From positions 81,233 through 145,232 of the forward strand of contig CABUHO010000001.1 of the NCBI GenBank assembly GCA_902491395.1: a stretch of 64,000 nucleotides of DNA, given 5' to 3'. Source of the stretch: an uncultured Collinsella sp. (GTDB lineage Bacteria > Actinomycetota > Coriobacteriia > Coriobacteriales > Coriobacteriaceae). Position numbers and translations under genes: made by a program. This document shows positions 44,501 to 52,151 of this stretch, piece after piece; within the stretch, counting starts at the first letter, position 1; each line of letters opens with the position of its first letter. Under the pieces are notes generated by a model. The model saw only the letters and a program-made list of their open reading frames with translations. It had not been told where the DNA came from and did not search any database.

Positions 44501-46211
44501 GGCGCTCCAAGCGCACCAGCTGACAGGCCGTGCGGGAATCCTCGAGCAGGTTGCCGTGGTTGCCCAGGTAGAGCGTGGTCGAAGTTACCATATGCTCGCG
44601 CAGGGCATCGATCGGCGGGTTCGTGACCTGGGCGAACAGCTGATAGAAGTAGTCAAAGAACGAGCGGGTCTTCTTTGACAGGCAGGCCAGCGGCGCGTCG
44701 ATACCCATCGAAGCGAGTGGGGCCTTGCCCTGCTGGGCCATGGGACGCACGACCTCGTCAACATCATCCCAGTGATAGCCGAGCTTGGCCATGCGCACGG
44801 CGGCGGGCACCTCGGCGTCCTCGGCGGGCGCGGGCGCGGCGGGCTTGTCGAGCGCGTCGACGGTCAGCGTCTCCTCGGCAATCCAATCACGGTAGGGCTT
44901 TTCCTTGGCGTAGCGGGCGCGCAGCTCGTCGTTGTAGATCACGCGGCCGCGGGCAAAGTCGACCTCGAGCATCTGGCCCGGTCCCAGACAGCCGCTCGTC
45001 AGGATGTTCTCGGGGCGCACCTCGATGGTGCCAACCTCGCTCGCCAGCATAAAGCGGCCGTCGCGCGTCACGTAGTAGCGAGCGGGGCGCAGGCCGTTAC
45101 GGTCGAGGGCGGCACCCAGGGTACGGCCGTCGGTAAAGGCGATGGCCGCCGGACCGTCCCACGGCTCCATGAGCATGGACTGGTAGGCGTCGTAGGCGCG
45201 GCGCTCCTCACTCAGGTTATCGTTGTGGTCCCACGGCTCGGGCAGCAGCATGGACGCGGCACGCGTGAGCGGACGACCGTTCATGACCAAAAACTCAAGC
45301 ACGTTGTCCAAAATCGCGGAGTCGGAGCCCTCGCGGTTGATGATGGGCATCACGCGCTCAAGATCGTGCTGTAACACGGGGCTGTACAGGTTGGGTTCGC
45401 GGGCGCGAATCCAGTTGACGTTGCCCTTGAGGGTGTTGATCTCGCCGTTGTGGATGATAAAACGGTTGGGGTGCGCGCGCTCCCAGCTGGGCGTGGTGTT
45501 GGTGGAGTAGCGCGAGTGGACGAGCGCCACGGCCGTTTTGACGGCGGCGTCGTTGAGGTCGATGAAGAAGCGGCGCATCTGCGTGGCCACAAGCATGCCC
45601 TTGTACACGATGGTGCGCGAGCTCATGGAGCACACATAGAAGATCTTGTCGCGCAGGGCAAACTCGGCGTCGGCCTTCTTTTCGATGGTGCGGCGGCACA
45701 CGTACAGGCGACGCTCGAAGGCATCGCCGGCGGGCGTGTCGTCGGGGCGGCCCAGGAAGGCCTGCAGGATAGTGGGCATGCAGGCACGCGCCGTCTCACC
45801 CAGGTCGTGCGGATCGACCGGCACCTCACGCCAAAAGAGCAGCGGCACGCCGGCCTCGGCGCAACCCTCCTCAAACACGCGGCGGGCATCCTCTACGCCC
45901 TTGTCATCCTGCGGAAAGAACAGCATGGCGACACCATAGTCGCCCTCTGCCGGCAGAATCTGGCCGCACTTTTGGGCCTCTTTACGGAAAAAGTGATGCG
46001 GAACCTGGAACAGGATACCGGCACCGTCGCCGGTATTCTTCTCGAGTCCCGTGCCGCCGCGGTGCTCCAAGTTAACCAGAATGGACAGCGCGTCATCCAG
46101 AATCTGGTGATGGCGCTCACCGTTGATATCGGCAAGCGCGCCGATGCCACATGCATCATGGTCGAATTCGGGGCGATAAAGGCCCTGCTGCTGAGCGGAA
46201 TCTGCCTGCAT
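41502..46211 (-). CDS. gltB: Glutamate synthase large subunit
   Basis: 1569 aa. The amidotransferase nucleophile follows a propeptide-like start: HDACGIGALAD (Cys near residue 21). The central domain and FMN-binding synthase domain follow; the 3Fe-4S cluster cysteines are in MQRDCQQDTCPAG, and the C-terminal GXGXG beta-helix (SGRGFINGLAG and so on) is complete. With GltD it makes two glutamates from glutamine and 2-oxoglutarate. The genes lie in the order gltB-gltD with a 5-bp gap. Start has GGGGAGGA upstream. Confidence 0.96.
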   Translation of the reverse strand: MQADSAQQQGLYRPEFDHDACGIGALADINGERHHQILDDALSILVNLEHRGGTGLEKNTGDGAGILFQVPHHFFRKEAQKCGQILPAEGDYGVAMLFFPQDDKGVEDARRVFEEGCAEAGVPLLFWREVPVDPHDLGETARACMPTILQAFLGRPDDTPAGDAFERRLYVCRRTIEKKADAEFALRDKIFYVCSMSSRTIVYKGMLVATQMRRFFIDLNDAAVKTAVALVHSRYSTNTTPSWERAHPNRFIIHNGEINTLKGNVNWIRAREPNLYSPVLQHDLERVMPIINREGSDSAILDNVLEFLVMNGRPLTRAASMLLPEPWDHNDNLSEERRAYDAYQSMLMEPWDGPAAIAFTDGRTLGAALDRNGLRPARYYVTRDGRFMLASEVGTIEVRPENILTSGCLGPGQMLEVDFARGRVIYNDELRARYAKEKPYRDWIAEETLTVDALDKPAAPAPAEDAEVPAAVRMAKLGYHWDDVDEVVRPMAQQGKAPLASMGIDAPLACLSKKTRSFFDYFYQLFAQVTNPPIDALREHMVTSTTLYLGNHGNLLEDSRTACQLVRLERPLLNEEEFEHICAIDRVGFKTRRFRAVYRRDAGEGALQTALKQLAEDVEAAVRDGVNIVVLSDRAGAGEVPVPSLLAVGCVHNHLIRAGVRTFADIVVECGDAVSPHDFAALVGYSASGIYPYNAHACIRDLAARGDLDVSAEQGIANYNKAATAGIVSIMSKMGISTVQSYHSAQIFEAVGFTPEFVNAYFAGTVSRVGGMGVEDVEREQNERYDAALAILKSPAPDQLPTLGLTKWRPLGGEDHLIDPQTVYLLQTACREDSYDTFKEYSARLHRTGRAVRLRDLLDFNASGRTPVSLDEVEPALNIVRRFNTGAMSYGSISKEAHECMAIAMNRLHGRSNSGEGGEDPRRETPLANGDSKNSAIKQVASARFGVTSRYLCSAFEIQIKMAQGAKPGEGGHLPGKKVYPWIAEVRQSTPGIGLISPPPHHDIYSIEDLAELIFDLKNANPGARVSVKLVSEAGVGTIATGVAKGAADKILISGHNGGSGAAARDSIWHAGLPLELGLAEAQQTLLQNGLRSRVVLEADGKLMDGTDVAVACLLGAEEFGFATMPLISMGCLMQRDCQQDTCPAGIATQNCRLRHGFRGKPEHVEHFMLFVTEQLREVMASLGFRTVDEMVGHPECLRQIEVPGNRKANLLDLSPVLASATCEFGAHIPGADGRHFLPQMAADSELDKTLDSTLFVPYTADARAHLRPIRFRADIANVNRCVGTILGNAVTKAHPEGLPAGSITIDCDGSAGQSFGAFLPRGITLNVCGDANDYFGKGLSGGEVSVRPNPHATYKFDENIIVGNVAFFGATSGRGFINGLAGQRFGVRNSGATVVVEGCGNHGCEYMTGGLALILGEVGQNFAAGMTGGVAYVFDQYGTLDARVNHESVELKAPTAGELAQIRELIQEHVDATQSPRGIKLLYSFDSMSKHFVKVIPNEYERVLAIVAAAEGAGKTHAQAEELAFDIVTGRASAEDVARFDVAGGAGAAAGAVSAAVASSVASTKKEA

Positions 46212-46339
46212 CGCGATCCTCCCCTAGATATTAGACAGTCAGTTGAATAGGCATACTAGGAGCATCGCCGGCCCGTTGTGTTTCCCACCCGTTTCGAAAC
46301 AATCGCGTAACGCACGCCGGCCATCAACGTCTTGCTATC

Positions 46340-46404
46340 AAACGTGTACGTCAGCCTCCAAACATGTCGAAATTTGACATCTTTGGAGGCTGACGTACAC
46401 GTTT
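46340..46404. repeat. Long perfect hairpin
   Basis: Perfect 23-bp arms (46340-46362 and 46382-46404) with a 19-nt loop that contains a further small palindrome (ATGTC / GACAT). Different in sequence from the A and B families; no T-run. Confidence 0.85.
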
Positions 46405-46559
46405 TAGTGCAGGGACGGCCGGCACATATGCATCCAACCCCTTTGAATTATTCTGGAAACGAGGGCCACGCGGACTTTTGCATGATGCGACTCGACACCG
46501 CAGACCTCAAGGGCGGCAACAAGGCGCCCAAGTTCGGCTTGTAAGCTCACCGCTTCAAA

Positions 46560-46696
46560 CATCTCAATCTGTAACAGGAGGAACCGATTTTGGCACCTAG
46601 ATGTTACAGATTGAGATTTTCTGCAGGACGGTTTTGGTTCATCTCGATCTGTAACACCTAGGCCCAATTTCCATCCCTAGTTGTTACAGATCGAGA
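46560..46696. repeat. Palindrome array A5, two 57-bp units
   Basis: Units at 46560-46616 and 46640-46696, starts 80 bp apart, in the mntH upstream region. Confidence 0.95.
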
Positions 46697-46819
46697 CACT
46701 TCGGCAGTCCCCTTTCACCATCCTACTCAAATACGGCAGTTTTGTTTGTCTTGGTTAACTTTTGAGCCTAAAACGGGTATCCTTTGCGGCGTCAAACAAA
46801 CGGCACGCAGGAGCGCACC

Positions 46820-48076
46820 ATGCTCAACCATCTCAAACAACGCTTTGGCTCCCGACGCACCGGTGGTCACGGAGGCCTAGACATTGCGCGGCATATCGGC
46901 CCCGGGCTGCTCGTGACCGTCGGCTTTATCGACCCGGGCAACTGGGCCTCCAATATGGCCGCGGGCTCGCAGTTTGGCTACGCGCTGCTGTGGATCGTCA
47001 CGCTGTCCACGATTATGCTCATCGTGCTGCAGCACAACGCGGCGCACCTGGGTATCGCCACGGGCGCCTGCCTTGCCGAGGCCACGACACGTTACCTCCC
47101 CCGCTTCGTCGGGCGCACGGTGCTCGCCAGTGCCTATCTCGCGACCATCGCCACCGCCATGGCCGAGGTCCTGGGCGGCGCGATTGCCCTTCAAATGCTC
47201 TTTGGGCTGCCCGTGCGTGCGGGCTGCGTCATCGTGGCGGCAGTATCGATGGCGATGCTCATGACGAACTCCTACAAGCATGCCGAACGCTGGATCATCG
47301 CCTTCGTAGGCGTGGTAGGACTCTCGTTTTTGGCCGAGCTTGCACTAGTCAAGGTCGACTGGCCGCAAGCCGCCGCAAGCTGGATCACGCCCAGTATGCC
47401 CACTGGCTCTGCCGCGATTATCGTGAGTGTCCTGGGTGCGGTCGTTATGCCACACAACCTTTTTCTGCACTCCGAGGTCATCCAATCCATGCACTTCGAA
47501 GGCCAAGGCGAGCAGGTTATCGAAGAACGTCTGCGCTACGAGCTCTTCGACACGCTCTTTTCGATGGGCGTGGGCTGGGCAATCAACTCGGCCATGGTCA
47601 TCCTGGCCGCAACGACCTTCTTTGCGCACGGCATGGTCGTAGACGACCTCGCCGTCGCAGCGGCCACGCTCTCCCCCATTCTGGGCCCGGCGAGCTCGAC
47701 CATCTTTGCCGTGGCGCTGCTGTTTGCGGGCCTCTCGAGTAGTGTGACGGCGGGTTTGGCGTCGGGCACCATCACCGCGGGCATGTTCGACGAGGAATAC
47801 GATATACACGACCGACATTCCTCGATCGGGGTGGCGGCCTGTTTCGTCGGCGCAGTGACGGCGTGCCTGGTCGTCCCAAATCCTTTTGAAGGTCTCATCT
47901 GGAGTCAGGCACTGCTGTCGCTTCAGCTGCCGATTACGGTCTTTGTGCTCATACGGCTCACCAGCTCACGCCGCGTCATGGGCAAATACGCCAACTCGCG
48001 CCCGCTCAACGCGCTGCTTATAGGGATCGGTGCCATCGTGACGATTCTCGATGTCGTGTTGTTGACTGGGATGTAA
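46820..48076 (+). CDS. mntH: Nramp-type manganese/metal transporter
   Basis: 418 aa from the ATG at 46820, with GCAGGAG upstream; an earlier TTG is rejected. Nramp family: DPGNWASNM in TM1 supplies the metal-binding Asp and Asn, and MPHNLFLHS in TM6 the Met and downstream helix break. About 11 hydrophobic segments. Proton-coupled uptake of Mn2+ or Fe2+ across the cytoplasmic membrane. Confidence 0.92.
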   Translation: MLNHLKQRFGSRRTGGHGGLDIARHIGPGLLVTVGFIDPGNWASNMAAGSQFGYALLWIVTLSTIMLIVLQHNAAHLGIATGACLAEATTRYLPRFVGRTVLASAYLATIATAMAEVLGGAIALQMLFGLPVRAGCVIVAAVSMAMLMTNSYKHAERWIIAFVGVVGLSFLAELALVKVDWPQAAASWITPSMPTGSAAIIVSVLGAVVMPHNLFLHSEVIQSMHFEGQGEQVIEERLRYELFDTLFSMGVGWAINSAMVILAATTFFAHGMVVDDLAVAAATLSPILGPASSTIFAVALLFAGLSSSVTAGLASGTITAGMFDEEYDIHDRHSSIGVAACFVGAVTACLVVPNPFEGLIWSQALLSLQLPITVFVLIRLTSSRRVMGKYANSRPLNALLIGIGAIVTILDVVLLTGM

Positions 48077-48102
48077 TGGGACGGGGCACCTACCCAGGCA
48101 AA

Positions 48103-48159
48103 TGTCTCGATCTGTAACAGGAAGACCCGCTTTTGATGTCTAGATGTTACAGATCGAGA
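48103..48159. repeat. Palindrome unit A6, single copy
   Basis: A single 57-bp unit with near-perfect arms (GTCTCGATCTGTAACA), just after the mntH stop. Confidence 0.95.
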
Positions 48160-48227
48160 CAAAAGGTCGGCCGGACTTACGACAGACAGGATCGGCTAGC
48201 AGCAGCCGTGATCCCTTGAGGACAGAG

Positions 48228-48264
48228 AAAAAGGGCCCCGGCCGAGAATTCGACCGGGGCCCTT
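48228..48264 (-). terminator. Terminator of rubredoxin gene
   Basis: Stem AAGGGCCCCGG / CCGGGGCCCTT followed by a minus-strand T-run, 40 bp past the rubredoxin stop. Confidence 0.88.
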
Positions 48265-48303
48265 GGACAGAGCTATGTTCGGCTTTCGCCGTGTGTCTGC
48301 GAG

Positions 48304-48447
48304 CTACTCCTCGACGAGTTCAAACTGATCGGGACCGACGCCGCAAACCGGGCACACGTAATCTTCGGGCAGCTCGGGCGTATCGACCTCAACCTCGTAA
48401 CCGCAAACGGTGCACACGAACTTATACGTCTTCTTCTCCTCAGCCAT
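48304..48447 (-). CDS. Rubredoxin
   Basis: 47 aa, read directly from the sequence (too short for usual frame tracks). CTVCGYEVEV and CPVCGVGPDQF provide the four iron-binding cysteines in the CxxCG...CPxCG pattern. The protein begins MAEEKKTYKFVC with AGGAGA upstream. It is a small cytoplasmic electron carrier with one Fe. The flavin reductase gene lies immediately upstream in the same orientation, about 90 bp away. Slightly shorter than the usual 52-54 residues. Confidence 0.93.
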   Translation of the reverse strand: MAEEKKTYKFVCTVCGYEVEVDTPELPEDYVCPVCGVGPDQFELVEE

Positions 48448-48490
48448 GATGTTCTCCTCTCGAACGTGACTGCTGGTGTACTTACTTATT

Positions 48491-48518
48491 AGTATATATT
48501 CTCAATAATATAATGCAA
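48491..48518 (-). promoter_or_regulatory. Promoter of rubredoxin gene
   Basis: On the minus strand, TTGCAT (-35, 48513-48518) and TATACT (-10, 48491-48496) are separated by 16 bp in an AT-rich block just upstream of the rubredoxin start. Confidence 0.65.
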
Positions 48519-48535
48519 GTATATTTAAAACATTT

Positions 48536-49039
48536 CTAGCCTTGATACGAGGACGCCTTCGGAGGCGTCTTGCCCTTCAGGACCTTATGGTAGTAATCGT
48601 AGGTGAGCGGCGTCTCGTCGCTCAGGCGCTCGGCATCCTCGACCTCGCCGATAAACAGTAGATGTGTGCCCACATCCACAGTGTCGATCAAACGGCAGCT
48701 AAACAGGGCCGTCGCGCGCTCGGGCACATAGGGCATGCCCAGAGCCGTCTCGCGGGTCTTGTATTTGGCAAACTTGTCATAATCGCTGCTGGTGCGGAAC
48801 CCAAAGTTACCGATGTAGAGCATGTCGGCGGTCTGATCGATCACGGTCAGCGCGAACGCTTTGGCCGAAGCGATGACGCCCGAGGTGACGTTGTCCTTGT
48901 TCACGGCAACCGAAATGCGCGGCGGCATGGACGTCACCTGCACCGCAGTGTTGATGACGCAGCCGGCGCGCAGCCCGTCTGCCGCGGCGCTCACCACGTA
49001 CAGACCGCTCGGCATGGTAAAGAACGCAGTTTTGTCCAT
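48536..49039 (-). CDS. Flavin reductase-like FMN-binding protein
   Basis: 167 aa from the ATG at 49039, with GGGGAG upstream; the frame extends further 5' into repeat sequence without a ribosome binding site. Split-barrel flavin reductase: the FMN phosphate-binding beta strand and loop are in the MPSGLYVVSAA to INTAVQVTSMPPRISVAVNKD region. It reduces flavin or passes electrons to a partner; the adjacent rubredoxin gene supports an electron-transfer pair like the fused high-molecular-weight rubredoxin of other anaerobes. Confidence 0.88.
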   Translation of the reverse strand: MDKTAFFTMPSGLYVVSAAADGLRAGCVINTAVQVTSMPPRISVAVNKDNVTSGVIASAKAFALTVIDQTADMLYIGNFGFRTSSDYDKFAKYKTRETALGMPYVPERATALFSCRLIDTVDVGTHLLFIGEVEDAERLSDETPLTYDYYHKVLKGKTPPKASSYQG

Positions 49040-49166
49040 AACGATCACTCCCCTAACCCGGGCTGGAACCTCATGGATGTATGTACCCACAAAAAAGGCA
49101 GCGCCCATAACAGACGCCGCCTTTGAAACATATGTGTCAGAACAGTAAGAAAGATGAGACGCCCGC

Positions 49167-49233
49167 AGTTGCGGTGAAATAGGGACTGAATAGCCCCTCA
49201 AACAGGCAAAACAGTCCGTATTCCACCGCAACT
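49167..49233. repeat. 67-bp palindrome B2
   Basis: Same 67-bp size and outer arms as B1, with a few mismatches in the inner part of the stem; between the flavin reductase start and the smpB stop. Confidence 0.9.
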
Positions 49234-49245
49234 TATGAAGGACGG

Positions 49246-49716
49246 TCAGCGGTTGCGTTCCTTGAGGGCGCGGTCGATCTCGCGTTGGACATCACGCTTG
49301 GCCATGTCCTCGCGCTTGTCGTAGAGCTTCTTGCCGCGACCCAGGCCCAGCAGCAGTTTTACGCGACCGTCGGTATTAAAGTAGAGCTCCAACGGAACCA
49401 GCGCATAACCACGGTTGCGAAGTTTGCCGTCAAGAAAGTCAATCTCCTTGCGGTGCAGCAGCAGACGGCGCCGACGGTCGGGATCGCGATTCCACACGCC
49501 ACCATGGCTATAAGGGTGGATATGCAGGCCGACGAGCCAGCACTCCCCGCCACGAATCAGTGCAAAGGTATCGGTAATCTGGCACGCGCGCTCGCGAATC
49601 GACTTGACCTCGGTACCGCTCAGCTCAATACCGCACTCAAACGTCTCATCGATAAAGTACTCGTGATGTGCCGAGCGATTCTTGGAAATGAGCTTGCGCT
49701 CGCGCTTACTGGGCAT
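49246..49716 (-). CDS. smpB: SsrA-binding protein
   Basis: 156 aa from ATG at 49716, with AAGGAGG upstream; the frame runs on 5' through the previous gene. Begins MPSKRERKLISKNRSAHHEY, with the family's conserved EVKSIR and the basic C-terminal tail (KRDVQREIDRALKERNR). Binds tmRNA and helps release stalled ribosomes. Overlaps the 3' end of the TPR-like gene by 11 bp, so the two are coupled. The ssrA RNA itself is not in the window. Confidence 0.95.
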   Translation of the reverse strand: MPSKRERKLISKNRSAHHEYFIDETFECGIELSGTEVKSIRERACQITDTFALIRGGECWLVGLHIHPYSHGGVWNRDPDRRRRLLLHRKEIDFLDGKLRNRGYALVPLELYFNTDGRVKLLLGLGRGKKLYDKREDMAKRDVQREIDRALKERNR

Positions 49717-50623
49717 CGCCGGCCTCCTTGGCGCCATTGGCGTTTGAGCCCGTAGCCTCGCGCTTTGCCCTGCGCTCGGCATTAAGCTCGGCATCGCTCT
49801 CGCGCACCAGCTTGATAATCGCCGCGCATGCCTCCTCGCCCACCAGGTCGCGGGCACGGACCGTCAGACGCGTAGCCTCCTGCTTGTCGCCGTCGCTTGC
49901 AGCATCGGTCGCGCACATGATCAGGCAGATGGCGATCTCGGCCGAAGGCGAGGTCGGCACGCCCTGCAGGGCGAGCTCACCCATCACATGGTCGTCACTC
50001 TCGTCCGCGGCATCCGGATAGGTGGTATGGATCTTGTTGAGCAGGCGCGTCGTATGCGCATCATTGGGCGCCAGGCGCAGCGCCAGACGCGCGCAGCCCA
50101 CGGCAGCCGAAATGTTCTCGGTCTCGGGCTCCAAGAAGTACTGACCCAAGTTGGTGTAGGCGCGTGCGGCGCACTTACCGTCGCTCGCGCGCTCCAGCAC
50201 CGAGAACGAGAGCGATGCCCACTCCTGCTTGTCCTCAAGCGCGCGGAACAGCTCGGCCAAGTCCAAGCGATAGTTGCAGTTCATGGGATCCCAACGCACG
50301 GCCTGCATCAGGGCATTCCGAGCACTCACATAATCCTGCTGGCGAATGTAGGCAAACGCCATGTCGGAGTACAGGCGGTCAAAGGGAACCTCGACCTGCA
50401 CCAGCTCGCGCGGATCCTTCTCCACACGGCGATAGGCCAGGCGCTCAAACTTGCTGTCGAAGCTAAAGTACTGGCGCTTCTCCTCCGTCTTGCACTCAGC
50501 GTCGATATACTCCTCGGCGAGCTCCACCAGACGCTCAAGCAGCGGCGTCGCCGTAGCCAGGTCGCCCTGCGCCAGATAGTTCTCGGCATACGTGATGTCT
50601 TCCAAGCTGATAGGCAGGTCCAT
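49706..50623 (-). CDS. TPR-like protein upstream of smpB
   Basis: 305 aa, all helical, with at least three TPR-like repeats (AFAYIRQQDYVSARNALMQA, and AYTNLGQYFLEP). Acidic and Ala-rich with a polar Asn/Glu tail. Soluble, no catalytic motif. Precedes smpB with an 11-bp overlap, so the two are probably cotranscribed. Start ATG has GAGGAGT upstream. Confidence 0.8.
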   Translation of the reverse strand: MDLPISLEDITYAENYLAQGDLATATPLLERLVELAEEYIDAECKTEEKRQYFSFDSKFERLAYRRVEKDPRELVQVEVPFDRLYSDMAFAYIRQQDYVSARNALMQAVRWDPMNCNYRLDLAELFRALEDKQEWASLSFSVLERASDGKCAARAYTNLGQYFLEPETENISAAVGCARLALRLAPNDAHTTRLLNKIHTTYPDAADESDDHVMGELALQGVPTSPSAEIAICLIMCATDAASDGDKQEATRLTVRARDLVGEEACAAIIKLVRESDAELNAERRAKREATGSNANGAKEAGDAQ

Positions 50624-50682
50624 GACAACTCCTCGGTCCGGGCGGCAGACTCAACGCGCGCCTTAAATATCGTTCAATACAC

Positions 50683-50710
50683 AAAACCCGGGTCTCTTAC
50701 GAGGCCCGGG
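50683..50710 (-). terminator. Terminator downstream of tRNA genes
   Basis: CCCGGGTCTC / GAGGCCCGGG stem followed by a minus-strand TTTTG; lies just after the tRNA-Glu gene. Confidence 0.8.
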
Positions 50711-50720
50711 CGTTCAATTT

Positions 50721-50797
50721 TGGTAGCCCGTACCAGATTCGAACTGGTGATCTCCGCCTTGAGAGGGCGGCGTCCTAAACCGCTAGACGAACGGGCC
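50721..50797 (-). tRNA. tRNA-Glu (anticodon CTC)
   Basis: A cloverleaf folds on the minus strand: acceptor GGCCCGT with ACGGGCT, T arm with TTCGAAT, anticodon loop CTCTCAA giving CTC, and encoded CCA at the 3' end. Reads GAG. Confidence 0.95.
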
Positions 50798-50814
50798 ATA
50801 TGTAGCAAATGCAA

Positions 50815-50888
50815 TGGCTGGGATGGAGGGAGTCGAACCCCCATTGACGGAACCAGAATCCGCTGTCCTGCCATTAGACGACATCCCA
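50815..50888 (-). tRNA. tRNA-Gln (anticodon CTG)
   Basis: Minus-strand cloverleaf: acceptor TGGGATG with CATCCCA, T loop TTCGACT, anticodon loop TTCTGGT giving CTG, and encoded CCA. Reads CAG. About 17 bp from tRNA-Glu, probably the same transcript. Confidence 0.95.
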
Positions 50889-51154
50889 ATGACTGCATCG
50901 CTGCGCTCGGCTGTGCCTTTGCGCAAGAAAGAAATATACGGGAAGTCCGGCCGTGACGCAAGCCCCAATTTTGACTTTTTTGAAATTCAGTCAAATACGG
51001 CCAACACGTGAAGGACCTGTGAAGTCGACCGCTGCACACGAAGGGCAAAACGCCGCGAGCGGTAGCCGTCAACCGTTGGCAGATTCTACCGCGAAAACGA
51101 TAGCACCAGGCAACACAATCGAAGTATCAATGATCACGTAGATATCGAGGCGCC
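50889..51154. other. Intergenic region upstream of tRNAs
   Basis: No gene seen. It holds the upstream side of tRNA-Gln. An imperfect TTGCGCAA (50919-50926) occurs here without the outer G/C of the regulatory palindrome. Confidence 0.4.
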
Positions 51155-51565
51155 ATGGACGAAGAGCTTGATTACCTATGGGAGACCCTGGGCCTCGAGA
51201 TCACTGCTGACCTTTGGCCCGAACGGGACAAAATCCATCCCACTCTGCGCCCCGCCATCACGGTGATGCAGGCAAAATACCGCCGTGCATCCTTTTTGAT
51301 CATGCGGATGTCATGGCACGCGGGACTCCCCGACCTTAAGCGAATCCAGGCAAGCCTCGTCGAGCTGTCCGGTATGCCGACCGTCATATCCGAGGCGCAC
51401 CTGGAGCAGCGCCAGCGCGAGCGACTGCAACAGCAGCGGATCCCCTTTATCTGCCCCGGCGTTCAGGCATATCTGCCCTTTATGGACGAGGAGTACTGGA
51501 GCGGCAAGCCCAACAAGCACGTAAAGGTCTACGATCCGCACGAATGGGCGCAGTTGGAGGACTGA
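51155..51565 (+). CDS. Uncharacterised protein
   Basis: 136 aa, soluble, charged. The segment QQQRIPFICPGVQAYLPFM resembles a motif of small helix-turn-helix-type proteins annotated only as uncharacterised in other gut bacteria, but the match is from memory and weak. Start ATG has CGAGG upstream. Alone on the plus strand between tRNA genes and the ArsC-like gene. Confidence 0.65.
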   Translation: MDEELDYLWETLGLEITADLWPERDKIHPTLRPAITVMQAKYRRASFLIMRMSWHAGLPDLKRIQASLVELSGMPTVISEAHLEQRQRERLQQQRIPFICPGVQAYLPFMDEEYWSGKPNKHVKVYDPHEWAQLED

Positions 51566-51699
51566 CTGGGGCAAGCCTGCCGGCGGAAAGTGCATCCCAG
51601 ATTTCAAGCTCAAACTGGTCCCCACTTTCCCATCGAGCCCTCAACCGGAAACCGTATCCCGTAATCGAAGCTCAAAACGGGTCGCGCTTTCCGCAGCCG

Positions 51700-52059
51700 C
51701 TACAGCAATGCCTCGGCCCAAGCCGATTCCTTAAAGCCAGGAATCGCAAAGTCGTCGCCCACCAGCAGTGGGCGCTTAACCAGCATGCCGTCGGTCGCCA
51801 GCAGCTCGTAGCACTCCCGATCCGTCATGCCCGCATCCAGACGCGCCTTCAGGCCCAGCTCTCGATATTTCATGCCCGACGAATTAAAGAAGCGCCGCAC
51901 CGGCAGCCCCGAACGAGCAATCCAGGTCGCAAGCTCATCAGCCGCGGGATTGTCCAAAACGATATCGCGGTCGATATACTCTACCCCGTGTTCGTCCAGC
52001 CATGCCTTGGCCTTCTTACAGGTCGAGCACTTGGGATATTCAACAAACAGTACGGTCAT
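51700..52059 (-). CDS. ArsC/Spx-family protein
   Basis: 119 aa from ATG at 52059 with GGAGGA upstream. Thioredoxin-like fold starting MTVLFVEYPKCSTCKK: the CxxC site (CSTC) plus conserved Arg and Pro (KRPLLVGDDFAIPGF) match the ArsC/Spx/YffB family. It could be a regulator or a reductase. Follows mupG on the same strand with about 90 bp between them. Confidence 0.85.
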   Translation of the reverse strand: MTVLFVEYPKCSTCKKAKAWLDEHGVEYIDRDIVLDNPAADELATWIARSGLPVRRFFNSSGMKYRELGLKARLDAGMTDRECYELLATDGMLVKRPLLVGDDFAIPGFKESAWAEALL

Positions 52060-52151
52060 GGGAATCCTCCGAATATAGATCGGCCAACGCAGGCACACGC
52101 CACACGAGGCGCCTTCGCATGATGGGCCAATTGTAGCCCACGGGCCACACG

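Larger units (their letters stand above)
46212..46819. other. Divergent gltB/mntH intergenic region
   Basis: About 600 bp with no convincing gene. It contains a long hairpin (46340-46404) and palindrome array A5. The sequence TTGTTTGTCTTGGTTAACT near 46743-46761, upstream of mntH, is a candidate promoter or metal-regulator site, but I cannot assign it. Confidence 0.5.

Noticed and set aside
41658..44678. 1006-residue plus-strand frame opposite gltB
   Set aside because: Shadow frame of a clear glutamate synthase gene; residues are GC-biased and show no domain.
50919..50926. Eighth TTGCGCAA copy near the tRNA genes
   Set aside because: It lacks the outer G and C of the palindrome and is not upstream of a protein gene at the usual distance.
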